NCBI GenBank assembly: GCA_050292445.1
Contig: JBNKLQ010000073.1
Span: 1 to 23,410, forward strand
Reading direction: 5' to 3'
DNA: 23,410 bases
From: Leptofilum sp050292445
Lineage (GTDB): Bacteria > Chloroflexota > Anaerolineae > Promineifilales > Promineifilaceae
A model generated the notes under the pieces. It was not told where the DNA came from. It saw nothing but the letters and a program-made list of their open reading frames with translations, and did not search any database. Shown here in pieces: positions 15,083-22,579 of this stretch. The position numbers were made by a program, and so were the translations under genes. Positions within the stretch are counted from its first letter, which is position 1. Each line of letters starts with the position of its first letter.

Positions 15083-17536
15083 TTACTCGTTGATATTGCC
15101 GGTTAGCACCGGGTAAAATTCGCCAATGCCCAGACCAAACTGACTGTTGTTGTCTTGCAGCCGCAGCCGGACCTCGTTGTTGGGTCCCAGGTAGGGCGCA
15201 AACTCGGCAATCGTGTTCAGTCCCCAAACCGGATTCCCGATGGGCTGCCAGAGACCTTGCTCAAAATCCCAAATGCGTACTTCTGGCAATAGTTGGGCCG
15301 GGTCTTCAAACTGTTGGGTCAAAGAGAAGCCCAGTTCGGTAACTTCCATCTGCTGGAATTCGGGCCAGGGCGTGTAGGAAAACTCTACCCAGCCGCCATT
15401 GAGGTACAAATCTTGAATGGTGGGATTGTAGACGTTGTTGTTGGCCAATGGTTCCCAATTGAGCAGAGAAATGGGAATCGTGATGTTACGGCCGCTTACA
15501 ATGTTTTGCTGTAGCGGAATTTCAATCAGATACATGGTGGTGTTGAGGCTTTCAGATTCAGCGCCCGCCAGGCTGGTGTCTAACTGCTGCTCACTGGACC
15601 AGGCGATTAGCACCACGGATTCCGGCGGCAGGGTAAAGGTGCCTGCCCCACCAAAGTTGCTGCTTTCCAATGATTGCAGCAGCTGCCAGCGGGGGAAAAG
15701 TTCCCGGTTGTTGTAAAAATCAAAGGAGTCGAGGATGGTTTCGGCGTTGGCCGAAAGAGGGGCACCTGAGTTAAAGCCGCCAAATGGGGAGCCGACTGTG
15801 CTGCTTGAACTGCTGCTGGAAGAACGAATGGTTTGGGAAACGGCCGTTCGCTCATTTGGTGGCAAATCTCCCACAAAAACGGCCGAATGACCCAACAACA
15901 CAGAGACCGTTTCTAGTGTGATGTCGCTGTTGTTCAGCAAATCCAGCTCCAGAGCCAAATTGTTCCCCTCCAGCGTCAGCGTGGCTGTGCCCGAAACGTC
16001 CACGGCTGGCTGCGTGCTTTGGGCTAGAAAAACGACGACCTCGCCAATATCGGCGCGCACGTCGGAAATAGTGACTTCGTTGCCGTAAGTAATGGAACCA
16101 ATATCGTCGTTGTTGCTGTTGAACGGTGCGCCAAAATTTTCACGGTAGGGTCGGGCCAACGCACCCTGGGGTAGGTTGATGTCGTAGGTTCTGCGCTGCG
16201 GCGAGTAAAGTCCTAACAAACTGTAAACATCCGCCTGTTCCCCATCCGCCTGGCTGTAAGCGACGGAAATCTGGTTGATGATGGTGTCGTTGCCACGCAG
16301 TTGGAAGCCAGTGAAGTAAGTAACGCCGCTGAAGATCAGGACCAGCACGGGAATGGTCACCCAGGCGCGCTCCAGCTGGTCGCGCCGCTTGAGAATCCAG
16401 TAGTTGAGCGGACCAACTACAATCGTGTAAACCAGTAAGAAGCCAATCAGCTGCAAAATGCTGGGCAGCGTGAGAGAAGGCAGGCTGGAAACGGCCGTTG
16501 TCGCGGCGTAGCTGTTTTGTGGCCCTAAGCCCCAATTTTGGGTATTGGGCACCCGGCTGGCAATGGTGCCCCAAATTGCTTCGCTGCCGTCCCAATCCAA
16601 CAGGGGGGCCAACCGTGGGTCGAGCGCCAAAAAGTAGACAGAGCCACGACCAACCGACTGACGGGCCAGCAGCGGCAAATCGTCCTGACGGAAAATAAGC
16701 TCGCCATTGCGCAAGGTGCTGGTGGCCACTACGTACGGTCCTGGATCGCGGAATGGGATGCCGATGCGCTCGCGCAGGCCAGGAAGATCGTCTACGGTTT
16801 GGCTGCTTTCAATGGTTACAGGCAGCAGATCGGCCAGGGCGGTGGCTGTTTTTTGCCAGTTAGCCCCGCCAGTGATGATAAGTTGGCCACCGTTGTTTAC
16901 CCACGATTCCAGGGCTGTGCGCTGGCTGCTGGTGAGCTGGCTGGTGTCGGTATCGTTGAGAATTAAAATATCGAGGGAATTCCAGGCAACGGCCGTTTCT
17001 GGCAAATCGTTCAACGTCAGCAGGGCAACGGCCGCATCGGCCTGGCTGCCGCTGATGCGTTCCAAAAAAGTAAATTCCCCGCCGTCCGGGCTAACCACAC
17101 CATAAAGCAAACTGTTGCGGGCCAAACGGGTGATATTGTCGCTGCTGGTTTCTGCCACCAGGGTGCCATCGTTTTGGCGTAACTGTAGATCAATGTCACT
17201 CGATCCAGTGGACAACTTAATGTAAAGCGTCAGGCGTTTGTTTGATTGGGTGGGCAGGCTGATGGGGCTGCGAAAAGAGGCCGGGTCCTGACTGCTGTTT
17301 GTGGGCACCAGAATTTCCACGTAACCTTCAACCGCAGGCCCATCGTTGGCAATCGTTACCTGAACAGGCACCCAATATTCGCTTTTGTACAGGCTGTCGT
17401 AGCCGACCGTCATATCGATGGTGAGGCCGCTGTCATCGTCTTGGGCTGCCGCGGGGGTTGCCAGGGCAAACAGGGGTAAAAACAAGCAGAGCAATAATAT
17501 GAAGTGTTGTTTTATTCGGGTGTTATTGTTGGACAT
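15083..17536 (-). CDS. Secreted/membrane protein with GATase1-like domain
   Basis: About 817 residues from ATG 17536 (MSNNNTRIKQ), chosen because a signal peptide follows at once: basic start, FILLLCLFLPLFALA, cleavage near APAAAQ (about residue 32). A beta-sandwich-like N-terminal region follows (WVPVQVTIANDGP). Residues about 140-310 resemble a class I glutamine amidotransferase-like fold (NSLDILILND, ALESWVNNGGQLIITGG), without a visible catalytic Cys-His-Glu triad. Two membrane helices at about 360-382 and 392-410 are followed by a large beta-rich C-terminal region with a serine run (about residue 590). Similar proteins accompany ABC-2 exporters and MoxR/DUF58 genes. Reaction unknown. It is probably structural or ligand-binding at the outer face of the membrane. 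Confidence 0.78.
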   Translation of the reverse strand: MSNNNTRIKQHFILLLCLFLPLFALATPAAAQDDDSGLTIDMTVGYDSLYKSEYWVPVQVTIANDGPAVEGYVEILVPTNSSQDPASFRSPISLPTQSNKRLTLYIKLSTGSSDIDLQLRQNDGTLVAETSSDNITRLARNSLLYGVVSPDGGEFTFLERISGSQADAAVALLTLNDLPETAVAWNSLDILILNDTDTSQLTSSQRTALESWVNNGGQLIITGGANWQKTATALADLLPVTIESSQTVDDLPGLRERIGIPFRDPGPYVVATSTLRNGELIFRQDDLPLLARQSVGRGSVYFLALDPRLAPLLDWDGSEAIWGTIASRVPNTQNWGLGPQNSYAATTAVSSLPSLTLPSILQLIGFLLVYTIVVGPLNYWILKRRDQLERAWVTIPVLVLIFSGVTYFTGFQLRGNDTIINQISVAYSQADGEQADVYSLLGLYSPQRRTYDINLPQGALARPYRENFGAPFNSNNDDIGSITYGNEVTISDVRADIGEVVVFLAQSTQPAVDVSGTATLTLEGNNLALELDLLNNSDITLETVSVLLGHSAVFVGDLPPNERTAVSQTIRSSSSSSSSTVGSPFGGFNSGAPLSANAETILDSFDFYNNRELFPRWQLLQSLESSNFGGAGTFTLPPESVVLIAWSSEQQLDTSLAGAESESLNTTMYLIEIPLQQNIVSGRNITIPISLLNWEPLANNNVYNPTIQDLYLNGGWVEFSYTPWPEFQQMEVTELGFSLTQQFEDPAQLLPEVRIWDFEQGLWQPIGNPVWGLNTIAEFAPYLGPNNEVRLRLQDNNSQFGLGIGEFYPVLTGNINE

Positions 17537-17654
17537 GGTTTGTATACGTTTTAACGCTGCCAATTGTTCCATGCGGCCGATTATACCGAACGAGCCCCAT
17601 GAACACATGACGGTTACTGTGCGGGTTACCTTTTGTTAATCTGCTTCAGGAACC

Positions 17655-17715
17655 AGACCCTAAGGGTTTTGCCAATAAATTATCCAAAATGTAGAAGTCC
17701 AAACCCTTAGGGTCT
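17655..17715. repeat. Perfect 15-bp inverted repeat abutting the DUF503 stop
   Basis: AGACCCTAAGGGTTT (17655-17669) is the exact reverse complement of AAACCCTTAGGGTCT (17701-17715), loop 31 bases. Each arm is again a near-palindrome. The right arm touches the DUF503 stop codon (17715-17717), so it could end that transcript, though there is no U tract. Confidence 0.82.
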
Positions 17716-18002
17716 TAAGCCAGAATCTCAATTTCGTAATCAGCGATGGGTACATCTGGGCGCTGTTTTTCTAGCCAGATGACCGCTTTTTGCAGCTGGC
17801 TGTGCAGGCGAGCCGCATCGTTGCCTACGGTGACCAGGCCGATTACGGCCGTTCCCCACACATCTTGATGATCGACTTCCGCCACGGCTACGTTGAACTT
17901 TTGCGGCAGCCGGTTTAAGATCGACTTGAGAATACGCCGCTTTTCCTTTAAGGAAAAGACTGCTTCTAATTGCAAAGTTATCATACAGCTGGCAATAATC
18001 AT
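17715..18002 (-). CDS. DUF503 family protein (YlxP-like)
   Basis: 95 residues. ATG 18002 (MIIASCMITLQLEAV) matches the usual family start. The longer open frame to 18161 is not supported. Family signatures are SLKEKRRILKSILNRLPQKFNVAVAEVDHQD (the SLKEKR and AEVDHQD motifs) and a following WGTAVIGLVTV strand. DUF503 proteins are small ferredoxin-like-fold proteins, often encoded near rbfA, infB and truB, and possibly linked to ribosome assembly. None of those genes is here. A TTGACT-17-CACAAT promoter-like pair lies so close upstream that the mRNA may be leaderless, which agrees with the lack of a ribosome site. Confidence 0.88.
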   Translation of the reverse strand: MIIASCMITLQLEAVFSLKEKRRILKSILNRLPQKFNVAVAEVDHQDVWGTAVIGLVTVGNDAARLHSQLQKAVIWLEKQRPDVPIADYEIEILA

Positions 18003-18009
18003 GAGGCGT

Positions 18010-18038
18010 ATTGTGGAGAAAGGGTGGAAGCAAGTCAA
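18010..18038 (-). promoter_or_regulatory. Candidate promoter of the DUF503 gene
   Basis: On the minus strand TTGACT (18038-18033) and CACAAT (18015-18010) are 17 bases apart. The -10-like box is only 7 bases before ATG 18002, so transcription would begin at or next to the start codon. The -10 match is weak. Confidence 0.3.
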
Positions 18039-18289
18039 GCACGTAGGTGTTTTTGCGTTGGTTGGAGATTCATCCAAAAGTACCAATAGCTGCAACGAAT
18101 ACGGCCGTTCTAACGTTTTTATTACTGACTCGCGACAGACTCTGGCAGTAAAAGCCTGCATCCAATAGGTCTAATTGGTCAAAAAGATGTTTTGGCCTAG
18201 CGGGTGACGACAGCCTAAATGTGGTGTCGAAGAAGTGTAATCTATGCAAAACTTGCCGTAACATTGCAATTTTGCAGGAGTAGAACAAT

Positions 18290-19015
18290 ATGCTAAGAAA
18301 ATTAGCTTACCTATTTTTAATAGTCTTTTTTGTGATGGGAGCGCTGGCGGCCTACACCTTTGTAGCCACTGTCAACAAGGCTGGTTCTGTTGCTCAGCCT
18401 ATTGGCGAGTTTATGCAGCAGCTGGTTATTCCGGCTACGCCAGTGATTTTGCCCAGCTCCTCAACCATTGTGAACCAGATAAATGATTTGGCCCGACTAG
18501 AAACCGCCTCAATGGAGCTGGAAAAAAACGTGGTGGCGGAGCGAAACAACGACATGTTGTGGGGTGTCATGGGGGAAACGCTCATTTTTGAAGCCCACGG
18601 CCTGGCTGTGGCTGGCGTGGATTTTTCTAACATGACACCAGCTGATATTCAGGTGGTCGATCCCACGACGGTGATGATCCATTTGCCAGAAGCGACGCTT
18701 TTTGAAGATTTGCCCTTATTAGATACAGAAACTTCTCGCGTTCTTGATCGTGATACGGGACTGTTTGCTAGCGTTGATCCGCAGTTGGAAACGCTGGTGC
18801 GCCAGGAAGCTGAGGCTTCTCTGCGCGAAGAAGCGATGGGCACCGTGCTGCTAGAAACGGCCGACTACAATGCACAAGAGTTTATGTTGACGTTTATGCA
18901 AGGTTTGGGCTTTGAAACGGTCATTTTTACCGACGATATTCCCCCAACGGTAGAACCTTTCGAACAGGAAATTCCTAAGGGATATATTTTGGTCACACCA
19001 ACGCCGCAACCTTAA
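18290..19015 (+). CDS. DUF4230-like membrane-anchored protein
   Basis: 241 residues. GGAG stands nine bases before ATG 18290. One N-terminal membrane anchor (LAYLFLIVFFVMGALAAYTFV) is followed by a domain matching DUF4230: LARLETASMELEKNV near the start of the domain, GETLIFEAHGLAVAGVDFSNM, a strand ending VMIHLPEATLF, then a helix LETLVRQEAEASLREEA and GLGFETVIF. The C-terminal tail is Pro/Thr-rich and extracytoplasmic. Family function is not established. It is divergent from DUF503, and the 287-base gap between holds one ACGGCCGT (18101) and no clear further signal. Confidence 0.82.
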   Translation: MLRKLAYLFLIVFFVMGALAAYTFVATVNKAGSVAQPIGEFMQQLVIPATPVILPSSSTIVNQINDLARLETASMELEKNVVAERNNDMLWGVMGETLIFEAHGLAVAGVDFSNMTPADIQVVDPTTVMIHLPEATLFEDLPLLDTETSRVLDRDTGLFASVDPQLETLVRQEAEASLREEAMGTVLLETADYNAQEFMLTFMQGLGFETVIFTDDIPPTVEPFEQEIPKGYILVTPTPQP

Positions 19016-19019
19016 TTTC

Positions 19020-19096
19020 AGTAATCGGTAATCAGTAGGTCAGTAATCAGTTACGTATCAAATACTGACTTACTGATTACTGGCTCACTGATTACT
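19020..19096. repeat. Inverted repeat, GTAATCAGTAA family
   Basis: CAGTAATCGGTAATCAGTAGGTCAGTAATCAG pairs imperfectly with CTGACTTACTGATTACTGGCTCACTGATTACTC. It lies between convergent genes and may serve as a two-way terminator. A segment of the same family is found inside the DUF58 gene. Confidence 0.75.
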
Positions 19097-19643
19097 CTTT
19101 CGGGGGTTTGTCGTAGTCCAATACATCCCGGCCAGCTTCGGTGGAAAGGATGTCCAGGGCAGCGGAGGCACCTTCACCAGCGGAGATGATAGCCTGGCTG
19201 CGGTTCATTTTGGTGCTGCGACCCACGGCGTAGAGGCCAGAGACGGCCGTTTTCCCATGCCGATCCACTTCCACACTACGCCCCTCTTTGGTTAATCCCA
19301 AACTCTGATTCAGCTTCACGCCCTTGCCCTCGGCTAACACCACGTATTTGGCGGTGTGGGTTGCGCCGTCTTCGGTGGCGACGCTGAAGCCATTCTCTGT
19401 TTTGCTCACGTCTGTCACCAGTGCATCTTGCAGGCTGGCTCCAAAATCAGTTACTTGTTTCCGGGCAATTTCCTGGAAATCACTTCCCAAAATTTTGGGG
19501 ATGCCCAGGTAGTTGTGTAGTTCTGCATAATGCATAGCGGTGTTGTCTTGCCCAAAAACAGTCGTGTCTACACCATTTTTGGCCAAAAAGAGAGCGCAGC
19601 TTAAACCGCCAGGTCCATCGCCCACAATAATTACGTTTGTCAT
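19092..19643 (-). CDS. Minimal FAD-dependent oxidoreductase, thioredoxin-reductase-like
   Basis: 183 residues. ATG 19643 is set by GGAGG six bases upstream. The N terminus has the dinucleotide-binding motif VIIVGDGPGGLSCALFLAKNG (G8-G13 region) and the C terminus has the FAD-binding SGLYAVGRSTKMNRSQAIISAGEGASAAL, as in thioredoxin reductases. The NADPH domain normally inserted between these halves is missing and there is no CxxC redox pair, so it cannot be a standard thioredoxin reductase. Short homologues of this layout are known in archaea and some bacteria. The electron donor and acceptor are unknown. Confidence 0.82.
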   Translation of the reverse strand: MTNVIIVGDGPGGLSCALFLAKNGVDTTVFGQDNTAMHYAELHNYLGIPKILGSDFQEIARKQVTDFGASLQDALVTDVSKTENGFSVATEDGATHTAKYVVLAEGKGVKLNQSLGLTKEGRSVEVDRHGKTAVSGLYAVGRSTKMNRSQAIISAGEGASAALDILSTEAGRDVLDYDKPPKE

Positions 19644-19678
19644 CTGTACCTCCAAATAATTGTCTGCCTGGGGAATGG

Positions 19679-19717
19679 CCACAGAGAACACAGAGGAGTT
19701 TAGAGGTTTTTCTGTGA
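19679..19717. repeat. Partial CCACAGAG-family repeat
   Basis: CCACAGAGAACACAGAGGAG, then TTTCTGTG, resembles the left part of the hairpin at 12076-12140, but the right arm has decayed. It lies upstream of the FAD oxidoreductase gene. Confidence 0.5.
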
Positions 19718-19826
19718 CGTTTCGGGCAGGTTTTCAAAGTTGTGAATGGGTAAAATAGAGCTTTTATGATACCGCACTTGCGGATATTGACTGTCGTCCG
19801 CTTACGCTTTTTTAAGGATTGCTCAT

Positions 19827-20243
19827 ATGATCTTCCCCGAAAAAATTCCAGGTTGGAAGCTGCTCATTGGTCTGTGGGCGGTGTATACGGCCGTCTGGAT
19901 CAGTCTTGAAGGTTCGTTGGTGCGGGTAATCATCATGGGAACGGCAACGGCCGTCTTGCTGCTGGGGCACGGCTGGCAGCGCTGGTTTGGTGGTAAGCAA
20001 GTGGCACGCGGGGTTGGGGTGCTGGTAACGGCCGTTTCCGGCGCAATCTTGGGCGGGAGCAGTGGTTTGCTGGCTCTTGTGTTCATGGCGGTAAAAACGG
20101 GACTCCATGCCCACGGCCCGGAATTTAGCCAGGTGGAGATTGCCTGGGTGTGGCACATGCTGCCATTGTGGACGGCCGTTGGGCTACTGATGGGATTGGG
20201 TTTGGGGCTGCTTTGGGCCGGGATGGGGACGAGAAAATTTTAA
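19827..20243 (+). CDS. Small integral membrane protein, function unknown
   Basis: 138 residues. AAGGA lies eight bases before ATG 19827. Four hydrophobic segments are visible (LLIGLWAVYTAVWISL, VIIMGTATAVLLLG, GVGVLVTAVSGAILGGSSGLLALVFM, MLPLWTAVGLLMGLGLGLLWAG). No family is recognised. It carries four ACGGCCGT motifs in 417 bases, all read as Thr-Ala-Val, the highest density among the genes here. The TAV-rich helices may therefore reflect the DNA motif more than protein need. A CGCAAAG-family hairpin follows the stop directly. Confidence 0.75.
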   Translation: MIFPEKIPGWKLLIGLWAVYTAVWISLEGSLVRVIIMGTATAVLLLGHGWQRWFGGKQVARGVGVLVTAVSGAILGGSSGLLALVFMAVKTGLHAHGPEFSQVEIAWVWHMLPLWTAVGLLMGLGLGLLWAGMGTRKF

Positions 20244-20320
20244 CGCAAAGAACGCAAAGAAACAGAAGAGGCAAAGAGGGCTTTTAGCCTTTTCTTCCAA
20301 TTCTTTGCGATTTTGCGTCG
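20243..20320. repeat. Inverted repeat, CGCAAAG family
   Basis: ACGCAAAGAACGCAAAGAA (20243-20261) pairs with TTCTTTGCGATTTTGCGTCG (20301-20320). It begins at the stop of the small membrane gene, in a convergent gap. It is a relative of 8432-8520. Confidence 0.78.
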
Positions 20321-20369
20321 ATCTTTTAGGCTGGCTTGGGTTTGGGAACGGCCGTGCATGACACGTTCA

Positions 20370-20999
20370 TCACCTCAGCCGATTTTCCACATTTTTGAGC
20401 GCTTCTTCTAGCTGTGCCTGGCGCAGGCTGTTGGTCACATCTCCTCGCGTGCGCTCTAGCACCGCGCGAACCGTATCGGTGCGCCGGCGCAGGCCGCCAG
20501 TGATGCTGTCGTTGAAGTCGAAGGTGACGAGCTGGCTGTAAATCTGATCCATTACGTCCAGCAGCCGCTCGGCTTCATCGCTATGGCCATGACGAATGAT
20601 GTCTAGAATGCGGCGGCGCAGCTCGGTGGCGGCTTCGGCCAGGCCGTTGAGCCAGGTGTTGCCCTCGGTGCCCAATTCCTCGGGCGTGGGCAGCGGGCGG
20701 TCGCGGATCAGGGCATAGGTCAGATTCGCTTCCACAAACTCTTTGACAGCATCTTGCGTGTAGCCTGCATGGTACAAATTAGGGTAATCGCGCACGCCCC
20801 CGATTAATGTTTCGGTGGCTTCCCGCGCTTCGGTGATGAGGGATTCGGCCGTTGACCACTCTTCACGATGGATGGCGCGAATGGAGCGGGCGCACAGGCT
20901 AATGAGTTGACGTGAGCGTTGGTACGCTTGGTCGCGGGCGGTGTTCACTTGTTCAAACTCGGCACGAATCTGGTCGGTGGTTGTATCTAGTTGATCCAC
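20370..20999 (-). CDS. Translin-family RNA/DNA-binding protein
   Basis: 209 residues, all helical. Start GTG 20999 is fixed by AAGGAG six bases upstream. Translin/TRAX family signatures: YTQDAVKEFVEANLTYAL (80-97, with E87 and E90 where TRAX has catalytic glutamates), WLNGLAEAATELRRRILDII (116-135), ERLLDVMDQIYSQLVTFDF (144-162) and GGLRRRTDTVRAVLERTRGDVT (168-189). Eukaryotic translin with TRAX forms an octameric RNase. Archaeal and a few bacterial relatives form similar barrels. Activity here is inferred from family only. Nearest neighbours give no obvious RNA-processing context. Confidence 0.88.
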   Translation of the reverse strand: MDQLDTTTDQIRAEFEQVNTARDQAYQRSRQLISLCARSIRAIHREEWSTAESLITEAREATETLIGGVRDYPNLYHAGYTQDAVKEFVEANLTYALIRDRPLPTPEELGTEGNTWLNGLAEAATELRRRILDIIRHGHSDEAERLLDVMDQIYSQLVTFDFNDSITGGLRRRTDTVRAVLERTRGDVTNSLRQAQLEEALKNVENRLR

Positions 21000-21051
21000 G
21001 AAAGTCTCCTTCGAGTTGTTTTTTAATGTAGAGGTACTAAGAAAAATTTAT

Positions 21052-21121
21052 CACAAAGGAACAAAGATTGAAAGGAACGAAGAAAAAAGCCCTTTGTCTC
21101 TTTGCCCCTTCGTTCCTTTGT
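21052..21121. repeat. Inverted repeat, CACAAAGGAAC family
   Basis: AAAGGAACGAAG (21071-21082) pairs perfectly with CTTCGTTCCTTT (21108-21119). An alternative outer pairing is CACAAAGGAAC (21052-21062) with GTTCCTTTGT. It lies between the DUF2877 gene and the translin gene. Confidence 0.75.
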
Positions 21122-21127
21122 ATAAAA

Positions 21128-21979
21128 CTAGGGTACGAGCTTTTTTATTGTGGTTGTAGCAATGAAACCCATCAAGGCGGCGATGCCGGAAGTTGCACCC
21201 TGGTTTAGAATGCGGTTAAAGGAGTATTGCCAATTGCTTTTTTCTAACAGTGCTTCTAGAAATTCATGCCAGGCCGACCACGCTTCGCCTTGGGCAGCGG
21301 CTTGCAGCCAGGCGGCGGAGAGTTGGGTAGTGCGCGGCACGGCCGTTTCCACCACACGTTTGGCTAATTCAACTACCTCTTCCTCTGGCTTCGTCGCCCA
21401 CAAACCCAGCAGCATCCCTAGCAAAAAATCGTCGCCTGCCGGTGTAAGACCCGGACCAAGACCAGCCAATTGTGAGACGGCCGTTTCCAGCGCAGGCGCA
21501 TTTGTTTGAGCAATGGTTGAACGCATGGCAGCGGCGGCGGCTTGAAATTGGCTGGCAAAGTTGGCGGGGCTGCCTGTTGTGAGACGATCCTGCTGTTGGC
21601 TAACGGCCGTTTTCAGCTTCGGTAAAATCGTTAGCCATTGGTGATGTTCGTGCAACAAATGCCAGGGTGGATGCGGTTGCCACAGTTGTGCCGAGCGCAA
21701 ATTAATCTGCAGCGGGCCGATGTGCAGGCTGTTGGCCGATTTGTGGATAGGGGTGGCGGGATTGATGGTGGTGGGAAACGGCCGTTCCTCATCCACCACA
21801 ATGGAAAATGGCCCAGCACCAATGCTGGGCTGCACAATAGAAATAATCGTGCCATTGGTGTCAATCAGGTTGATGGCGTGGTCAAAACGGTGCAGGAGGG
21901 AAACGGCCGTTGGCGTTTGCAGCCATTGCCGTACTTTTGGGGTTACAATGAGTGCCGAAACTCGCCAACCGTCATTCAT
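21128..21979 (-). CDS. DUF2877 family protein
   Basis: 283 residues. The family hallmark GLGPGLTPAGDDFLLGMLLGL is at 173-193, followed by a helical region with RTTQLSAAWLQAAAQGEAW. DUF2877 proteins are usually encoded with FdrA-like acyl-CoA synthetases, carbamate kinase or purine/allantoin breakdown genes, and a relative (AllH) is a subunit of oxamate carbamoyltransferase. None of those partners is in view, so the role here is open. Five ACGGCCGT motifs lie inside the gene. ATG 21979 has no clear ribosome site. The next gene is divergent, 73 bases away. Confidence 0.85.
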   Translation of the reverse strand: MNDGWRVSALIVTPKVRQWLQTPTAVSLLHRFDHAINLIDTNGTIISIVQPSIGAGPFSIVVDEERPFPTTINPATPIHKSANSLHIGPLQINLRSAQLWQPHPPWHLLHEHHQWLTILPKLKTAVSQQQDRLTTGSPANFASQFQAAAAAMRSTIAQTNAPALETAVSQLAGLGPGLTPAGDDFLLGMLLGLWATKPEEEVVELAKRVVETAVPRTTQLSAAWLQAAAQGEAWSAWHEFLEALLEKSNWQYSFNRILNQGATSGIAALMGFIATTTIKKLVP

Positions 21980-22052
21980 GCCGATAATTGTAACTCATCC
22001 AGGCTCAACCAATTCGGCAAAATGTGAATGAGCTACTAAAATCCGCGTCAGA

Positions 22053-22529
22053 ATGAAAGTTTACGAACAAATTCTGAGCTTGTTGGACAGCCACGGCGTG
22101 GCTTACGAATTACACGAACACGAGCCTGTGCGCACGGTAGCAGAGGTGGAGGCCAAGCTGCCTTTTTTGCTGGACAAGATGCTGAAGACGGTGGCATTTC
22201 GGGTGAAAGACGGCCGTTTCATTCTAGCCGGTCTACGGGGGCATGATCGCATCGATTACCGCCAGTTGGCCGCTTATTGTGGTGTGAATCGGCGCGCCGT
22301 GGCCAGCATGTCGCCCGAAGCCGTGGAGGCAGAGCTGGGCTTTGAGGTGGGCGGTGTGGGGCCGTTTGCCCTCCAGTCAGAGGTGGTCGTACTGTTGGAT
22401 GAGCAGCTAGCCGAGATGGGCATCGTTTACTGCGGCAGCGGCAAAAATACGGTTACCCTGGCCATCGATTTTGCCGATTTGCTGTGCGTGTGTGGTGGCG
22501 AAGTGGTGAGGTTGGCCAAGGCCGATTAG
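22053..22529 (+). CDS. YbaK/EbsC-type aminoacyl-tRNA deacylase
   Basis: 158 residues, standard size. Family features: the N-terminal segment HGVAYELHEHEPVRTVAE, conserved lysine K45 in LDKMLKTVAF, the GGVGPFAL loop at 100-107, and the GSGK motif at 128-131 before TVTLAIDFADLL. These proteins hydrolyse mischarged aminoacyl-tRNAs in trans (for example Cys-tRNAPro or Ala-tRNAPro). Substrate class cannot be fixed by eye. No strong ribosome site precedes ATG 22053. Its 3' end is followed by a hairpin and the GT2 gene on the same strand. Confidence 0.88.
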   Translation: MKVYEQILSLLDSHGVAYELHEHEPVRTVAEVEAKLPFLLDKMLKTVAFRVKDGRFILAGLRGHDRIDYRQLAAYCGVNRRAVASMSPEAVEAELGFEVGGVGPFALQSEVVVLLDEQLAEMGIVYCGSGKNTVTLAIDFADLLCVCGGEVVRLAKAD

Positions 22530-22541
22530 TGTATAAATTGG

Positions 22542-22568
22542 GTAGGGCGATTTACAAATCGCCCCTAC
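22542..22568. repeat. Hairpin directly before the GT2 ribosome site
   Basis: GTAGGGCGATTT (22542-22553) pairs with AAATCGCCCCTAC (22556-22568) with one bulged base. The stem ends exactly where the AGGAG ribosome site (22569-22573) begins. Confidence 0.75.
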
Positions 22569-22579
22569 AGGAGTTGCTT

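Noticed and set aside
16140..16595. Minus-strand frame of 151 codons inside the GATase-like gene
   Set aside because: It is in another frame of a well-supported gene and has no signature.
19778..19809. TTGACT with TTTTAA as promoter of the small membrane gene
   Set aside because: The -10 match is poor and would overlap the AAGGA ribosome site.
8432..22568. CRISPR array
   Set aside because: The repeats are inverted, of different families, one per gap, and lack regular direct repeats with spacers.
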